A program made the position numbers and the translations under genes. From contig NZ_JBLZHU010000009.1 of assembly GCF_048892425.1 (NCBI RefSeq), positions 137,614-201,613 of the forward strand: 64,000 nt of DNA, written 5' to 3'. The first letter of the stretch is position 1; each line of letters starts with the position of its first letter. The notes below the pieces were generated by a model that had not been told where the DNA came from, did no database searches, and worked only from the letters and a program-made list of their open reading frames with translations. This document shows, one piece after another, positions 1 through 8,168 of the stretch. This DNA comes from Pacificispira sp002696645. GTDB taxonomy: Bacteria; Pseudomonadota; Alphaproteobacteria; UBA8366; Aestuariispiraceae.

Positions 1-222
1 TTCCCGTCCAAAGGCGCAGACTGGGCGAAGACCCACAGTCATGTCGGTGTCGGCGGAAAGCCCGTCAAACTGGGTTGGCTTATGGGGGACCTGAACAAAG
101 ACGGGGTTGCGGGAAATGCCAAAGCCGCCAGCGCAGAACTCGGCGAGACCCTGCTGACCACCGCCGCCACCCGCTTCGCCGAATTCCTCTCAGAATTCGA
201 TGCGATGGACGCAATTTTGTAG
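1..222 (+). CDS. Creatininase-family amidohydrolase, C-terminal part
   Basis: The reading frame is open from base 1 and ends at TAG 220-222, leaving the last 73 residues. They read through LGWLMGDLNKDGVAGNA and then a helix rich in Ala, Glu and Leu (ASAELGETLL), which matches the C-terminal end of creatininase/creatinine amidohydrolase-like enzymes (a W..DL...G..G.A..AS...G pattern). Family members hydrolyse cyclic amides or formamides using two metal ions, but the metal ligands lie in the missing N-terminal part, so substrate cannot be judged. Family assignment is from memory of the C-terminal motif only. Confidence 0.6.
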   Translation, partial: FPSKGADWAKTHSHVGVGGKPVKLGWLMGDLNKDGVAGNAKAASAELGETLLTTAATRFAEFLSEFDAMDAIL

Positions 223-369
223 TTGAACAATTGTATTGGTCGAATATCAGTCAAAATTTACCCTAACTTATCTATTGTTAAATGATACCAAGGTATTTTA
301 ATATCATCTATAGGTGGTGGTCTGGTGAGGCTGTGTCATTCCTTCTAGCCAGAGTATTCAGAGGGTTGT

Positions 370-1143
370 ATGGCGCAAATTCGATTGCCGGATGGAAATT
401 TAAAAGAAACTTGCAAGATATGTGGTGCTGCGTCTCCTCTTTTCGATGTGGTTGATTTTAGCAAGAGTTGCCAAGAACTAGAGAGCAAGTTTTTTGCCCG
501 CTCTGGAATTCCAATTTACTATAATTTTTGTCCCAATTGTGGGTTCTTGTTCACAAGGGCGTTTGATTCTTGGACGAATGAAGATTTTTTAGACACCATT
601 TATAATTCTGATTATTCGCTGGTTGATCCAGATTTTTCCGATACAAGACCAATTGCGAATGCCAAATTGGTAATAAGAATGCTTAACAAAGCAGATAAGT
701 CGCTATCAATCTTGGACTTTGGTGGTGGAAATGGAAGATTTCGCGATGCCATGCGCGAAGGGGGATTTGAAAACACTTATAGCTACGATCCATATCAGGC
801 TGAGTCGCATTGGCCACATGCGACCTACGATCTGATTACAGCCTTTGAAGTAATTGAACATGCAGTCTCTCCTATGGAGACATTGCGGACCATGTCTAGC
901 TTGTTGAAGCCGCAAGGAATTGTTTTGTTCTCCACATTGTTGCAGCCAAAGGAAATTCACTCTATCCGTTTGAATTGGTGGTACGTTGCCCCACGGAATG
1001 GGCATATATCGCTGTTTTCGGCTGTGGCATTAGAACATGCTTGGCAGAAAATCGGTTACAATGTACGAAAATCAAAAGGTCATCTTATGATGGCATGGCA
1101 AGATTTTCCTAGTTTTGCCCATGACTGGATGATGCCAAACTGA
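370..1143 (+). CDS. Class I SAM-dependent methyltransferase with N-terminal Cys motifs
   Basis: A 257-residue protein. The N-terminal part has two CxxC pairs (Cys15/Cys18 and Cys54/Cys57), suggesting a zinc-binding knuckle. The Rossmann SAM-binding motif I is ILDFGGGNGRF around residues 114-124, and a motif like TYDLITAFEVIEH follows near residue 155, as in Methyltransf_23-type enzymes often found in glycan or lipid modification loci. The substrate is unknown. The gene is clearly richer in A and T than all neighbours (many AAA, ATT and TTT codons) and stands alone, which suggests acquisition by transfer. No neighbouring glycosyltransferase is visible. Confidence 0.75.
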   Translation: MAQIRLPDGNLKETCKICGAASPLFDVVDFSKSCQELESKFFARSGIPIYYNFCPNCGFLFTRAFDSWTNEDFLDTIYNSDYSLVDPDFSDTRPIANAKLVIRMLNKADKSLSILDFGGGNGRFRDAMREGGFENTYSYDPYQAESHWPHATYDLITAFEVIEHAVSPMETLRTMSSLLKPQGIVLFSTLLQPKEIHSIRLNWWYVAPRNGHISLFSAVALEHAWQKIGYNVRKSKGHLMMAWQDFPSFAHDWMMPN

Positions 1144-1210
1144 AGTGGCGCAATCGAATTTCGATAACCTATATAGTTTTAACCCAGTAAACCGCCCTAC
1201 ACGCCCTACC

Positions 1211-1936
1211 TCAAAACAACGATAACTGATCCGTTGGCTTTTTCTTTGGGGCGGGGTCTGGTTCGGGGATTTCGTCCAGGGTGACGGGGTCGGTCAGGCT
1301 GGAATCGTCGTTGCGGACGTCGTTGAGCGCGCGGGAGATGGGGTGGTAGGTCAGGATGCGGGGCCCGGTATAGGGCTGCATCGTGGCGGCAGCGGCGTCT
1401 TCCGGGCCGCTGAGCCAGGTTTCGAACAGATCGCTGTCCAGGATGACCGGCATGCGGTGGTGCAGGTCGGCCAGGGTGGCGTTGGCCTCTGTGGTGACGA
1501 TGCTGCAGGTCTCCACATCCGATCCGTCCGCGCCCTGCCATCTTTCCCACAATCCGGCAAAGGCGAAGACAGTGGCGTCTTCAAAGGCAATGCGGAAGGG
1601 CTGTTTTGCGCCACCAATGGTTTTCCATTCATAAAAGGCGTCCGCAGGGATCAGGCAGCGGCGGCGGCGGAAGGCGGTTTTAAAGGATGGCTTTTCCTGA
1701 ACCGTCTCCGCCCTTGCATTGATCATCTTCGCGCCAATGGAGGGGTCTTTGGACCAACTGGGGATCAGGCCCCAGCGGGCCATAAAGGCACTGCGCCCCT
1801 GATCATCGCGGCGCACGGCCAGCACTGCCTGGGTCGGGGCGATGTTATAGCGGGCGGGCAGGTTCGGGATCTGGCTGAAGCCGAACAATTTCCGAATGCC
1901 GTCCACCGGCGTGGTCAGGGAATAACGCCCGCACAT
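1211..1936 (-). CDS. yedK: SOS-response-associated peptidase (SRAP/HMCES family)
   Basis: A 241-residue protein that starts MCGRYSL, so that Cys2 becomes the N-terminal nucleophile after Met removal. The other conserved SRAP residues are in place: Asn73 (INARAET), Glu103 (FYEWK) and His160 (HHRMPV), nearly identical in spacing to E. coli YedK. Family knowledge: the protein forms a thiazolidine crosslink with abasic sites in single-stranded DNA and shields them during replication. The tail (Asp/Pro/Lys-rich, ending QLSLF) is not part of the catalytic core; QLSLF resembles a sliding-clamp-binding peptide (QxxLF), which would fit action at replication forks. Single gene, reverse strand. Confidence 0.9.
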   Translation of the reverse strand: MCGRYSLTTPVDGIRKLFGFSQIPNLPARYNIAPTQAVLAVRRDDQGRSAFMARWGLIPSWSKDPSIGAKMINARAETVQEKPSFKTAFRRRRCLIPADAFYEWKTIGGAKQPFRIAFEDATVFAFAGLWERWQGADGSDVETCSIVTTEANATLADLHHRMPVILDSDLFETWLSGPEDAAAATMQPYTGPRILTYHPISRALNDVRNDDSSLTDPVTLDEIPEPDPAPKKKPTDQLSLF

Positions 1937-1993
1937 GTCAGCCTGTCTCGCCTTTTACAGTTTTGATGGGGGGCAGCATAGTCGATCGATCCC

Positions 1994-2686
1994 TTACCGC
2001 ACCATAATTTGTGCCAGATCGACCAGATCATTGGCGACCACGTCCCAGTTTGACTCAGCCTTCAAATCGCCCTTCTGTCCGGGGCCATATTCGACTGGCC
2101 TTGGAAAGAAAGCGGTTTTCAGACCGGTCGCGCGGGCTGCGGCCAGATCGCCATTATGGGCGGCCACCATCATGACCTGATCGGGCGGTAGGTCCAGGGC
2201 AGCGGCGCTGGCAAGATAGACCTTGGGGTCCGGCTTATAACCCTGGGCAATCTCCGCCCCCAGAATATGATCCCAGGGCAGGGACCCAAATTTTGCCAGA
2301 TTGGTCATCAGGCTGACCGAGCCATTGGAGCATGTCCCGATGGTGAAATGCCGCTTCAGCGTGTTCAGGCCCAATACACTGTCCGGCCAGGGCGGCAGCT
2401 TTTCCCAGCCGCGGTTTAGATTGGCCTTTTGCGCGGCGCTGAGATCTTTCTGCAGGCCAAAATCCGCCAGGGTCGATTCCAGGTTTTCCAGATGCAGGAT
2501 GTCCAGTGCGACATAGGGGCGATTGCCGCTGCGCACTTCCTGCATCTTGGGCTGATACTTGCCGCGCCAGGCATCGGCAAAGGCCAGCGGGTCCACGGGC
2601 AAACCGGCATCCCGCACGGCATTGGCAACCCCGTTGCGCCAGTCCACAACGGTTCCGAAGACATCAAAGATCAAAGCTTTTACCAC
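1994..2686 (-). CDS. HAD-superfamily haloacid dehalogenase, type II
   Basis: A 230-residue HAD hydrolase. Motif I is LIFDVFGTVVDW with nucleophile Asp8; motif II is in GTCSNGS (residues about 117-123); the Lys of motif III lies in YKPDPKVY; motif IV is in VMMVAAHNGDLAAA. The phrase DVFGTVVDWR and the AHNGD motif are typical of (S)-2-haloacid dehalogenases, which replace halogen on 2-haloalkanoic acids by hydroxyl through an aspartyl ester. Many chromosomal members have other or unknown natural substrates, so the reaction is inferred from family. It is a cytosolic protein. The next upstream gene (DUF1398) lies on the same strand 71 bp away. Confidence 0.85.
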   Translation of the reverse strand: MVKALIFDVFGTVVDWRNGVANAVRDAGLPVDPLAFADAWRGKYQPKMQEVRSGNRPYVALDILHLENLESTLADFGLQKDLSAAQKANLNRGWEKLPPWPDSVLGLNTLKRHFTIGTCSNGSVSLMTNLAKFGSLPWDHILGAEIAQGYKPDPKVYLASAAALDLPPDQVMMVAAHNGDLAAARATGLKTAFFPRPVEYGPGQKGDLKAESNWDVVANDLVDLAQIMVR

Positions 2687-2757
2687 GGGGGGCGGTCCTT
2701 ATACGATAACACCCTGTGAGTATGAGAGGGGCAGGGCCTATCGACAAGCGCTGCTGC

Positions 2758-3162
2758 CTATTGGTCTGGGAAATATTCGATATGGGTTTCGGCGGTGCGC
2801 CCGATATACAGCGCGCGGCGACCGCAGAATGACACGATATACCCAGCGCAGCCCGCCATGGCGGCCTTTTCACAGAATCCCTGATAGGTATAGCCGGGAA
2901 CCTGTTGCTGTGCGTCGCGGATCGCAGCCTGCATGCGGGTGGTATCGAATGCCGGTGCGATTGCTGAATCGACCCTGTGTGTTGGCAGTTCGATGCTCTC
3001 CCCATTGGGCAAATAGTAGGTTGCGGTCGCCCGCCGGAAGTCGATCGCATAGCTTTCAAATCCAGCGTCACTCAAGGCTCCCACGATCTGTGGAAAGGCC
3101 ATGGTGTTTCCTTCCGCCGCCTTAAGGCAGGTTTGGGCAATGGTTTTGTGGTGTTCGTTCAT
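2758..3162 (-). CDS. DUF1398 family protein (YbcV-like)
   Basis: A 134-residue protein with the DUF1398 pattern: an N-terminal helical part (AEGNTMAFPQIVGALSDAG), then FRRATATYYLPNGES and the C-terminal YTYQGFCEKAAMAGCAGYIVSF segment. Members include E. coli YbcV, annotated as phage envelope protein from its prophage location; no biochemical function is established. It lies between a MarR regulator and a HAD dehalogenase, all on the reverse strand with short gaps (31 bp to the regulator), so it could be co-transcribed with them. No signal peptide or membrane segment is visible. Confidence 0.75.
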   Translation of the reverse strand: MNEHHKTIAQTCLKAAEGNTMAFPQIVGALSDAGFESYAIDFRRATATYYLPNGESIELPTHRVDSAIAPAFDTTRMQAAIRDAQQQVPGYTYQGFCEKAAMAGCAGYIVSFCGRRALYIGRTAETHIEYFPDQ

Positions 3163-3193
3163 ATCGGGGTCTCGGAAAGAGGGGGTATTGTGC

Positions 3194-3655
3194 TTATTTA
3201 ATCGGAATGATGGTCATCTGGCCGCGTTGAGCCAGGCTTTTCAGCAAACGGATCAGTGTTTCGCGTTCCTCCAGGGTTAGCGCGTCAAAGAATTCTGCAT
3301 CATTGAAATCCGCAAGTGCCGCCAGATCCGGCACCAGGGCGCGACCCTCTTCGGTCAGGGCAAGGGTTTGTGCGCGGCCATCCTGAGCACTGGCCTGACG
3401 CAGGATCAGGGATTTTGCAATCAATCGGTCGGCAAGCTTGGTGATCGCGCCCCTGGTCAGTCCCATCGTTTGCGCCAGGTGGCTGGGGGCCATCGATTCC
3501 GTATCATACAGCGCGCGCATGACACACCATTCAGCAACAGTTATCCCCTTGTCCGCCAGTTTGGCCGCGAAGGCGGCAGAGACATGATTGGACACCATAC
3601 GCAGCCAGTAGCCGATATGCGCGGTAAGGTCTGAAATAGGGCGCGTGGGGGGCAT
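3194..3655 (-). CDS. MarR-family transcriptional regulator
   Basis: A 153-residue winged-helix protein. The recognition part reads LAQTMGLTRGAITKLADRLIAKSLI (about residues 60-85) and is followed by the wing segment DGRAQTLALTEEGRALV, typical of MarR. Helix 1 near the N-terminus (HIGYWLRMVSNHVSAAF) would form the dimer interface. It probably represses its own transcription through the perfect palindrome just upstream (3670-3707). Downstream on the same strand are the DUF1398 and HAD genes, which may be co-regulated. The inducer cannot be inferred. Confidence 0.88.
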   Translation of the reverse strand: MPPTRPISDLTAHIGYWLRMVSNHVSAAFAAKLADKGITVAEWCVMRALYDTESMAPSHLAQTMGLTRGAITKLADRLIAKSLILRQASAQDGRAQTLALTEEGRALVPDLAALADFNDAEFFDALTLEERETLIRLLKSLAQRGQMTIIPIK

Positions 3656-3669
3656 AAAATCTCCATTAA

Positions 3670-3707
3670 TTGACTAGGAAACTACATCAATATAGTTTCC
3701 TAGTCAA
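3670..3707. promoter_or_regulatory. Perfect 15-bp inverted repeat: probable MarR autoregulatory operator
   Basis: TTGACTAGGAAACTA (3670-3684) and TAGTTTCCTAGTCAA (3693-3707) are exact reverse complements around an 8-bp spacer, ending 14 bp before the marR start codon. Each arm begins with TTGACT and, 17 bp later, meets TAGTTT, so the palindrome can hold a promoter in either direction. The position suggests that the MarR protein binds here and blocks RNA polymerase. Seen directly; binding is inferred. Confidence 0.75.
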
Positions 3708-3708
3708 C

Positions 3709-3973
3709 TAGAGCAATATCAGGTCATTCATGGTCACTCTGACCGAGATGTTTTAAGGCTGGATTAGGAGCAGCTTGCTGCGCGTAGCGGGGCTACGGGC
3801 AAGAGCTGCGACGCAGGCCAGCCTTAAAACATCCGGCCGGAACGGTGACTTTCGGCGGACTGCTGCTGCGTTACCCGCCTTGCGCGATGCCCCGCATCGC
3901 TCTGTGGCGGGTGCCTCGCATCGTCCTCGCCGAAAGACATCAGAGTGACCATGAATGACCTGATATTGCTCTA
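3709..3973. mobile_element. MITE-like non-coding element with 34-bp terminal inverted repeats
   Basis: The ends are perfect 34-bp inverted repeats: 3709-3742, beginning TAGAGCAATATCAGGTCATT, and 3940-3973. Both outer ends carry TA, as expected for duplication of a TA target by IS630/Tc1-type transposases. The inside is built of further inverted repeats: 3747-3762 with 3818-3833 (GATGTTTTAAGGCTGG), 3849-3857 with 3928-3936 (CTTTCGGCG), 3873-3879 with 3906-3912, and 3884-3890 with 3894-3900. It can fold into a stem with two hairpin arms. No credible gene is inside. This looks like a miniature inverted-repeat element inserted between marR and the nrdA terminator. Confidence 0.75.
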
Positions 3974-4007
3974 ACATCAGTAGGGTCTGTTTTTGATATG
4001 CCGCAAA

Positions 4008-4040
4008 GAAAAAACCCTCCCGATTGGGGAGGGTTTTTCT
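4008..4040. terminator. Rho-independent terminator of nrdA
   Basis: CCCTCCC (4015-4021) pairs with GGGAGGG just downstream; on the reverse strand the stem is followed by a T run (the A run at about 4008-4014). It lies about 20 bp after the nrdA stop codon. The forward strand also has a T run, so it may work in both directions. Confidence 0.85.
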
Positions 4041-4059
4041 TAAAGAGAGCGCAAGCTGA

Positions 4060-6057
4060 TTACTGGCAGCTCAGGCATTCCTCGTAATCCGGCTGGACGG
4101 CCTTTGGCATATCGCCAGCATTCACAAATCCGGCGAAGGGGAGGGAGACGGTGCCAGATGCCTTGATACGCACCGTATCATCCGCCTCTGCCCGCTGGAT
4201 TGATTTGGAGCGACAGTAATACAGGCTTTTGACACCTTGTTTCCAGGCCCGCATGTGCAATTGATGCAGGTCGCGCTTATGGATGTCCGCCGGCAGGAAC
4301 AGATTCAGCGATTGTGCCTGACAGATATACTGGGACCGATCACCCGCGTGATCCACCAGCCAGCGCTGATCAATTTCAAAGGCTGTCTTATAAACATCCT
4401 TTTCTTCGTCGGTCAGGAAGTCCAGATGCTGGACAGAGCCTTCATTGATGGAGATGGAAGACCAGGTATCGTCGTCATCCTTGCCCTTTTCCGCCAACAG
4501 GGCCTTCAAGTGCCGGTTGCGAACGGTGAAGGAGCCGCTGAGCGTTTTATGGGTGAAGCTGTTCGCCGCAATCGGCTCGATTCCGGGCGATGTGCCGCCA
4601 CAGATGATGGAGATCGACGCCGTGGGCGCAATCGCCATCTTGTTGGAGAACCGTTCCATAATGCCAAATTCGGCGGCATCGGGGCAGGCTCCGCGTTCTT
4701 CTGCCAATTGCTTGGAGGCTGCATCGGCCTGAATGCGGATATGTTTGAACATGCGGGTGTTCCATACCTTGGCCATAACGCCTTCCATCGGGATTTTCAT
4801 CGCCTGTAGGAAGGAATGGAAGCCCATCGTGCCCAACCCGACAGAGCGTTCACGCATCGCGGAATATTTCGCCTTTTCAAACTCGGATCCGGCATTGTTG
4901 ATGAAATCCTGCATCACATTGTCCAGGAAGCGCATCACGTCGGGGATCAGCATCTCTTCATCCTGCCAATCCAGGAATGTTTCCAGATTGAGAGAGGAGA
5001 GGCAGCAGACAGCGGTGCGATCCTTGCCATGATGGTCGATGCCGGTCGGCAGGGTGATTTCTGAACACAGATTTGAGGTTTTGACCGTCAATCCTGCCAG
5101 CTTTTGCTGTTCGGGCAGGTTCCGGTTCACGTGATCGCCATAGACGATATAGGGTTCGCCGGTTTCGATGCGTGCCGTCAGGATGCGGATCCAAAGGTCG
5201 CGGGCGCGCACCATGCGGACCATCTTCTGATCCTTAGGCGAAACCAGCTTCCATTCTTCATCATTCTCAACCGCGCGCATGAAGTCGTCGGTAATGACGA
5301 TTCCGTGGTGCAGGTTCTGTGCCTTGCGGTTGGGATCGCCACCGGTCGGGCGGCGAATTTCGATGAATTCTTCGACTTCGGGGTGCCAGATCGGCAGATA
5401 GACGGCCGCAGAGCCCCGACGCAGAGAACCCTGGCTGATCGCCAGCGTCAGGGAATCCATGACGCGGATGAAGGGCACGACACCGGATGTCTTACCATTG
5501 CCGCCGACGGTTTCACCGATAGAGCGCAGATTGCCCCAATAGCTGCCAATGCCGCCGCCACGGGCCGCCAGCCAGACATTTTCGTTCCACAGGCTGACAA
5601 TGCCTTCCAGGCTGTCATTGCTTTCATTCAGAAAACAGCTGATCGGCAGGCCGCGTTTGGTCCCGCCATTGGACAGGATCGGGGTGGCGGGCATGAACCA
5701 AAGTTTGGAGATATAATCATACAGACGCTGGGCATGGGCGGAGTCATCCGCATAATGCATCGCGACACGGGCGAACATGTCCTGATAGCTTTCGTCCTGC
5801 ATCAGATAGCGGTCTTTAAGGGTCGCCTTGCCAAATTCGGTCAGCAAGGCATCACGGCTGCGATCCACATGAACCTGGATGCCGCGCTCGTTCTGCTTAA
5901 GATCGCGCATCTGGATACCCAGATCGCCTTCTTCCTGCTCTTGGGCTTCCTGCTGCGGGGCTTCCTGCTGTGGGGAGGGGGCGCGCGTATTCTGCGCGGC
6001 CTTCTTCAGCTTGGCGTCGAGGTCTTCGAACAGAGCGTCGTCTTGTGACGCTTTCAT
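4060..6057 (-). CDS. nrdA: Class I ribonucleoside-diphosphate reductase, alpha subunit
   Basis: Reduces ribonucleoside diphosphates to deoxy forms together with the radical-carrying NrdB subunit. The start MKASQDDALFEDL at 6057 is preferred over the longer frame from 6150, whose extra residues look non-coding; this gives 665 residues. Residues about 25-45 are Gln/Glu/Pro-rich linker. The catalytic barrel shows PISCFLNESND, NLCSEITLP (active-site Cys region), and the C-terminal redox pair in YEECLSCQ. No N-terminal ATP-cone motif is visible, so overall activity control may be absent or lie in NrdB. No nrdB is adjacent. Two NrdR-like boxes lie upstream (6264-6309) and a terminator follows. Confidence 0.92.
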   Translation of the reverse strand: MKASQDDALFEDLDAKLKKAAQNTRAPSPQQEAPQQEAQEQEEGDLGIQMRDLKQNERGIQVHVDRSRDALLTEFGKATLKDRYLMQDESYQDMFARVAMHYADDSAHAQRLYDYISKLWFMPATPILSNGGTKRGLPISCFLNESNDSLEGIVSLWNENVWLAARGGGIGSYWGNLRSIGETVGGNGKTSGVVPFIRVMDSLTLAISQGSLRRGSAAVYLPIWHPEVEEFIEIRRPTGGDPNRKAQNLHHGIVITDDFMRAVENDEEWKLVSPKDQKMVRMVRARDLWIRILTARIETGEPYIVYGDHVNRNLPEQQKLAGLTVKTSNLCSEITLPTGIDHHGKDRTAVCCLSSLNLETFLDWQDEEMLIPDVMRFLDNVMQDFINNAGSEFEKAKYSAMRERSVGLGTMGFHSFLQAMKIPMEGVMAKVWNTRMFKHIRIQADAASKQLAEERGACPDAAEFGIMERFSNKMAIAPTASISIICGGTSPGIEPIAANSFTHKTLSGSFTVRNRHLKALLAEKGKDDDDTWSSISINEGSVQHLDFLTDEEKDVYKTAFEIDQRWLVDHAGDRSQYICQAQSLNLFLPADIHKRDLHQLHMRAWKQGVKSLYYCRSKSIQRAEADDTVRIKASGTVSLPFAGFVNAGDMPKAVQPDYEECLSCQ

Positions 6058-6263
6058 GGATCCGTCTGGCACGTGTCTTACCCCCAAGTCATTCGGTCCG
6101 ATGCGACCATCTCGGTTCAATCTGTTATCCCCAGCTTGTCGTCCCCCCAAAGGGTCTGCCTGAACCCGCTAAATAGCATAGGGTTAGGCCAAACTGCAGG
6201 ACGCTTTTGCTCCCGTTATTCACAGGCTGTGGACTGAATTCCTGTGGATATTAACGATATTAC

Positions 6264-6309
6264 CCACAAGATATCGACCTTCTTTGCTGCGAGACACAAG
6301 ATATAGCGA
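6264..6309. promoter_or_regulatory. Pair of NrdR-like boxes upstream of nrdA
   Basis: Two related 16-mers, CCACAAGATATCGACC (6264-6279) and ACACAAGATATAGCGA (6294-6309), share CACAAGATAT and start 30 bp apart. The second matches 13 of 16 positions of the NrdR box consensus (acaCwAtATaTwGtgt) as I recall it; the first matches about 10. Spacing near three helical turns is usual for NrdR box pairs. They lie 207-252 bp before the nrdA start; the remaining bases of the 381-bp gap between nrdA and the next gene hold nothing else I recognise. Confidence 0.6.
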
Positions 6310-6438
6310 ACCGCGAGTCCGTGTCAAAGGCAAAAATGACAAGTTTGAGACTCAATTGAGGCTCATGCGTTCTACATCGGAAAGCGGGGGAAGTTAAAGC
6401 GGGGGAAGTTATTGTGATTCTATTTGGAAGACAGGCGG

Positions 6439-7530
6439 CTAAAGAAAGGGATGACGCTTGTTCACATCGCCCGATGCCGACAGGATGATGGCAACGGGGC
6501 GGGTCGCAGCGAAATTGGCGCAAACGATCATGGCAATAACCATGAAGGGCATTGATAAAACCATACCCACAACGCCCCAGATCTGGCCGAATATCGCCAA
6601 GGACAACAGAATGACTAGAGGGCTGAGATTCAAGGACCTGCCCATCAGGCGCGGCTCGATCAAATTGCCGACAGCCAATTGAACGCTGGTCAGCACTGTT
6701 CCCGTGACAACAAAAGGAATCAGCGAGTCGAACTGGACCAGGGTTAAAAGTGCTGGGAAGGCAACGCCCACCAATGAGCCAATATAAGGAATAAAGTTCA
6801 GGATGAAGATCAGCACGGCCCAAAAGCCGGCAAAATCCACCCCGACCGCCGCCATGACGCCATAGCTGAATATGCCGGTGATCGCGCTTACAAAGGTTTT
6901 CAGTCCGATATAGGTTTGGATGTCCTTTGTGATCTCTTCGATCATTTCTTGTGCGCGCTTGCGATCATCTGTCTTTTGGAACAGGGCTTTTACCTTCTTC
7001 CCGAATGTCACCTGTTCCAACAGAATGAAGATGATATAGAATAATACCGTCATCATGTTGCCGGTGATTGCGGCGACAGCACTGACGGTGCTGCCCAAGG
7101 TTTTCCCAACATCGATCTGTTTGATAAGTTCCTGCACGCTGGGAAGCTCCCGCACACCAAAAAAGGCGAGGCTGTTATCCAGCATTGATCGGATATTTTC
7201 TTCATAACCCGGCAGGGCTGCGGTGACGTCGGCAATATTGCTGCGAATCAAATTCGCCAGGAAGATGAAACCGGCGATGAAAACAAGAATGGAAATCGTC
7301 ATGCCTGCCCAGGTCGGAAGATGGCGACCGAAAAAGGATGTTTTGGTCAACCGGATCGCAAGGGAATCCAATAAGATTACGACGAAAACTGCGATGACAA
7401 AGGGAAGCAGGATCGCTTCTGCAACGACCATCAGATAAATGAATAGGGCGACAATGGAAAAGGCCGCGAAAACAGTGATGACCCTGAAATTTGTCCGGGG
7501 TCCGCTTGGGGCAGGGGGCTCTTCCGACAT
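6439..7530 (-). CDS. AI-2E family transporter (PerM/YdiK type)
   Basis: A 363-residue inner-membrane protein with about eight hydrophobic segments: two near the N-terminus (FAAFSIVALFIYLMVVAEAILLPFVIAVFVVILL), one at about 75-95, one at about 160-180, and a cluster of four in the C-terminal half that includes IFILNFIPYIGSLVGVAFPALL and the family-typical GNLIEPRLMGRSLNLSPLVILLSL. Members are called AI-2 exporters after TqsA, but many move other small molecules or act as Na/H exchangers, so substrate is open. It sits alone between nrdA and gcrA on the reverse strand, 171 bp after gcrA. Confidence 0.85.
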   Translation of the reverse strand: MSEEPPAPSGPRTNFRVITVFAAFSIVALFIYLMVVAEAILLPFVIAVFVVILLDSLAIRLTKTSFFGRHLPTWAGMTISILVFIAGFIFLANLIRSNIADVTAALPGYEENIRSMLDNSLAFFGVRELPSVQELIKQIDVGKTLGSTVSAVAAITGNMMTVLFYIIFILLEQVTFGKKVKALFQKTDDRKRAQEMIEEITKDIQTYIGLKTFVSAITGIFSYGVMAAVGVDFAGFWAVLIFILNFIPYIGSLVGVAFPALLTLVQFDSLIPFVVTGTVLTSVQLAVGNLIEPRLMGRSLNLSPLVILLSLAIFGQIWGVVGMVLSMPFMVIAMIVCANFAATRPVAIILSASGDVNKRHPFL

Positions 7531-7701
7531 CGCAGCCTTTTCCTAGAGCAAATTTTACGTAAACAGACTCATTTTCGACGGTACAGTTTGGTTTAAACGA
7601 AACACTAAGTCATCTGACTAGCATATGCGCGCGCATGGCGCGCTCCCTGTGGGACCGGATACACGGATCAACTCTGTGCATCCGGTCGACCAGGGTGTCT
7701 G

Positions 7702-8064
7702 TTACGCGGACGTTGTGGCCGCAGAATTGTTGCTCGATGCGCCATCATCCTTGCGGCGATACGCGACCCCGCAATGCGCCTGGCAATATGGCTTGCCCGG
7801 CACTGCGCTTTTGCCACAGAAGTGGAATTCGTCTGTGCCTGGATGACCAATCGGCCATTGGCAGTGACGCTCTACAACATTGGGAATCGGCAGCGGGGTG
7901 TGTCGTTTCACCTGTTGCGGCCTGGATGACAGACCCAGACGGTGCGCTTTTCCGATTACCGCATTGCGCGTAACACCGCCAAGTTTCTCAGCGATTTGGC
8001 GTGCGGTGTATCCATTCGTCCACATTCCCTTGAGGAGGGTGACGCGATCATCTGTCCATTCCAT
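7702..8064 (-). CDS. gcrA: Cell-cycle regulator GcrA
   Basis: A 120-residue protein. The first 50 residues, WTDDRVTLLKGMWTNGYTAR and then GGVTRNAVIGKAHRLGLS, form the helix-turn-helix of GcrA, close to the Caulobacter protein. The C-terminal half (RHCQWPIGHPG, FCGKSAVPGKPYCQAHCGVAY) has the Cys/His motif that contacts sigma-70 region 2 in the family. GcrA works with CcrM: it activates promoters carrying methylated GANTC sites to time DNA replication and division. Its own upstream region (8169-8407) is packed with GANTC sites. A GAGG Shine-Dalgarno lies before the ATG. Confidence 0.93.
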   Translation of the reverse strand: MEWTDDRVTLLKGMWTNGYTARQIAEKLGGVTRNAVIGKAHRLGLSSRPQQVKRHTPLPIPNVVERHCQWPIGHPGTDEFHFCGKSAVPGKPYCQAHCGVAYRRKDDGASSNNSAATTSA

Positions 8065-8168
8065 GGTGCACCTCTTCGTGTTTTCGCCGGACCTCCCCCC
8101 GTAGGGCGTCTCGCCTGGCCGTTGGTCGTGATGCTGGCCGAATTCGGCGTAGCTCTCCCGCGCGCACG

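Noticed and set aside
5104..6048. Long forward open frame of 314 codons
   Set aside because: Lies entirely antisense to nrdA; composition follows the complement of conserved NrdA codons and there is no family signal.
7540..7620. TAGAGCAA at 7543, similar to the MITE end
   Set aside because: Similarity stops after eight bases and no inverted partner was found nearby.
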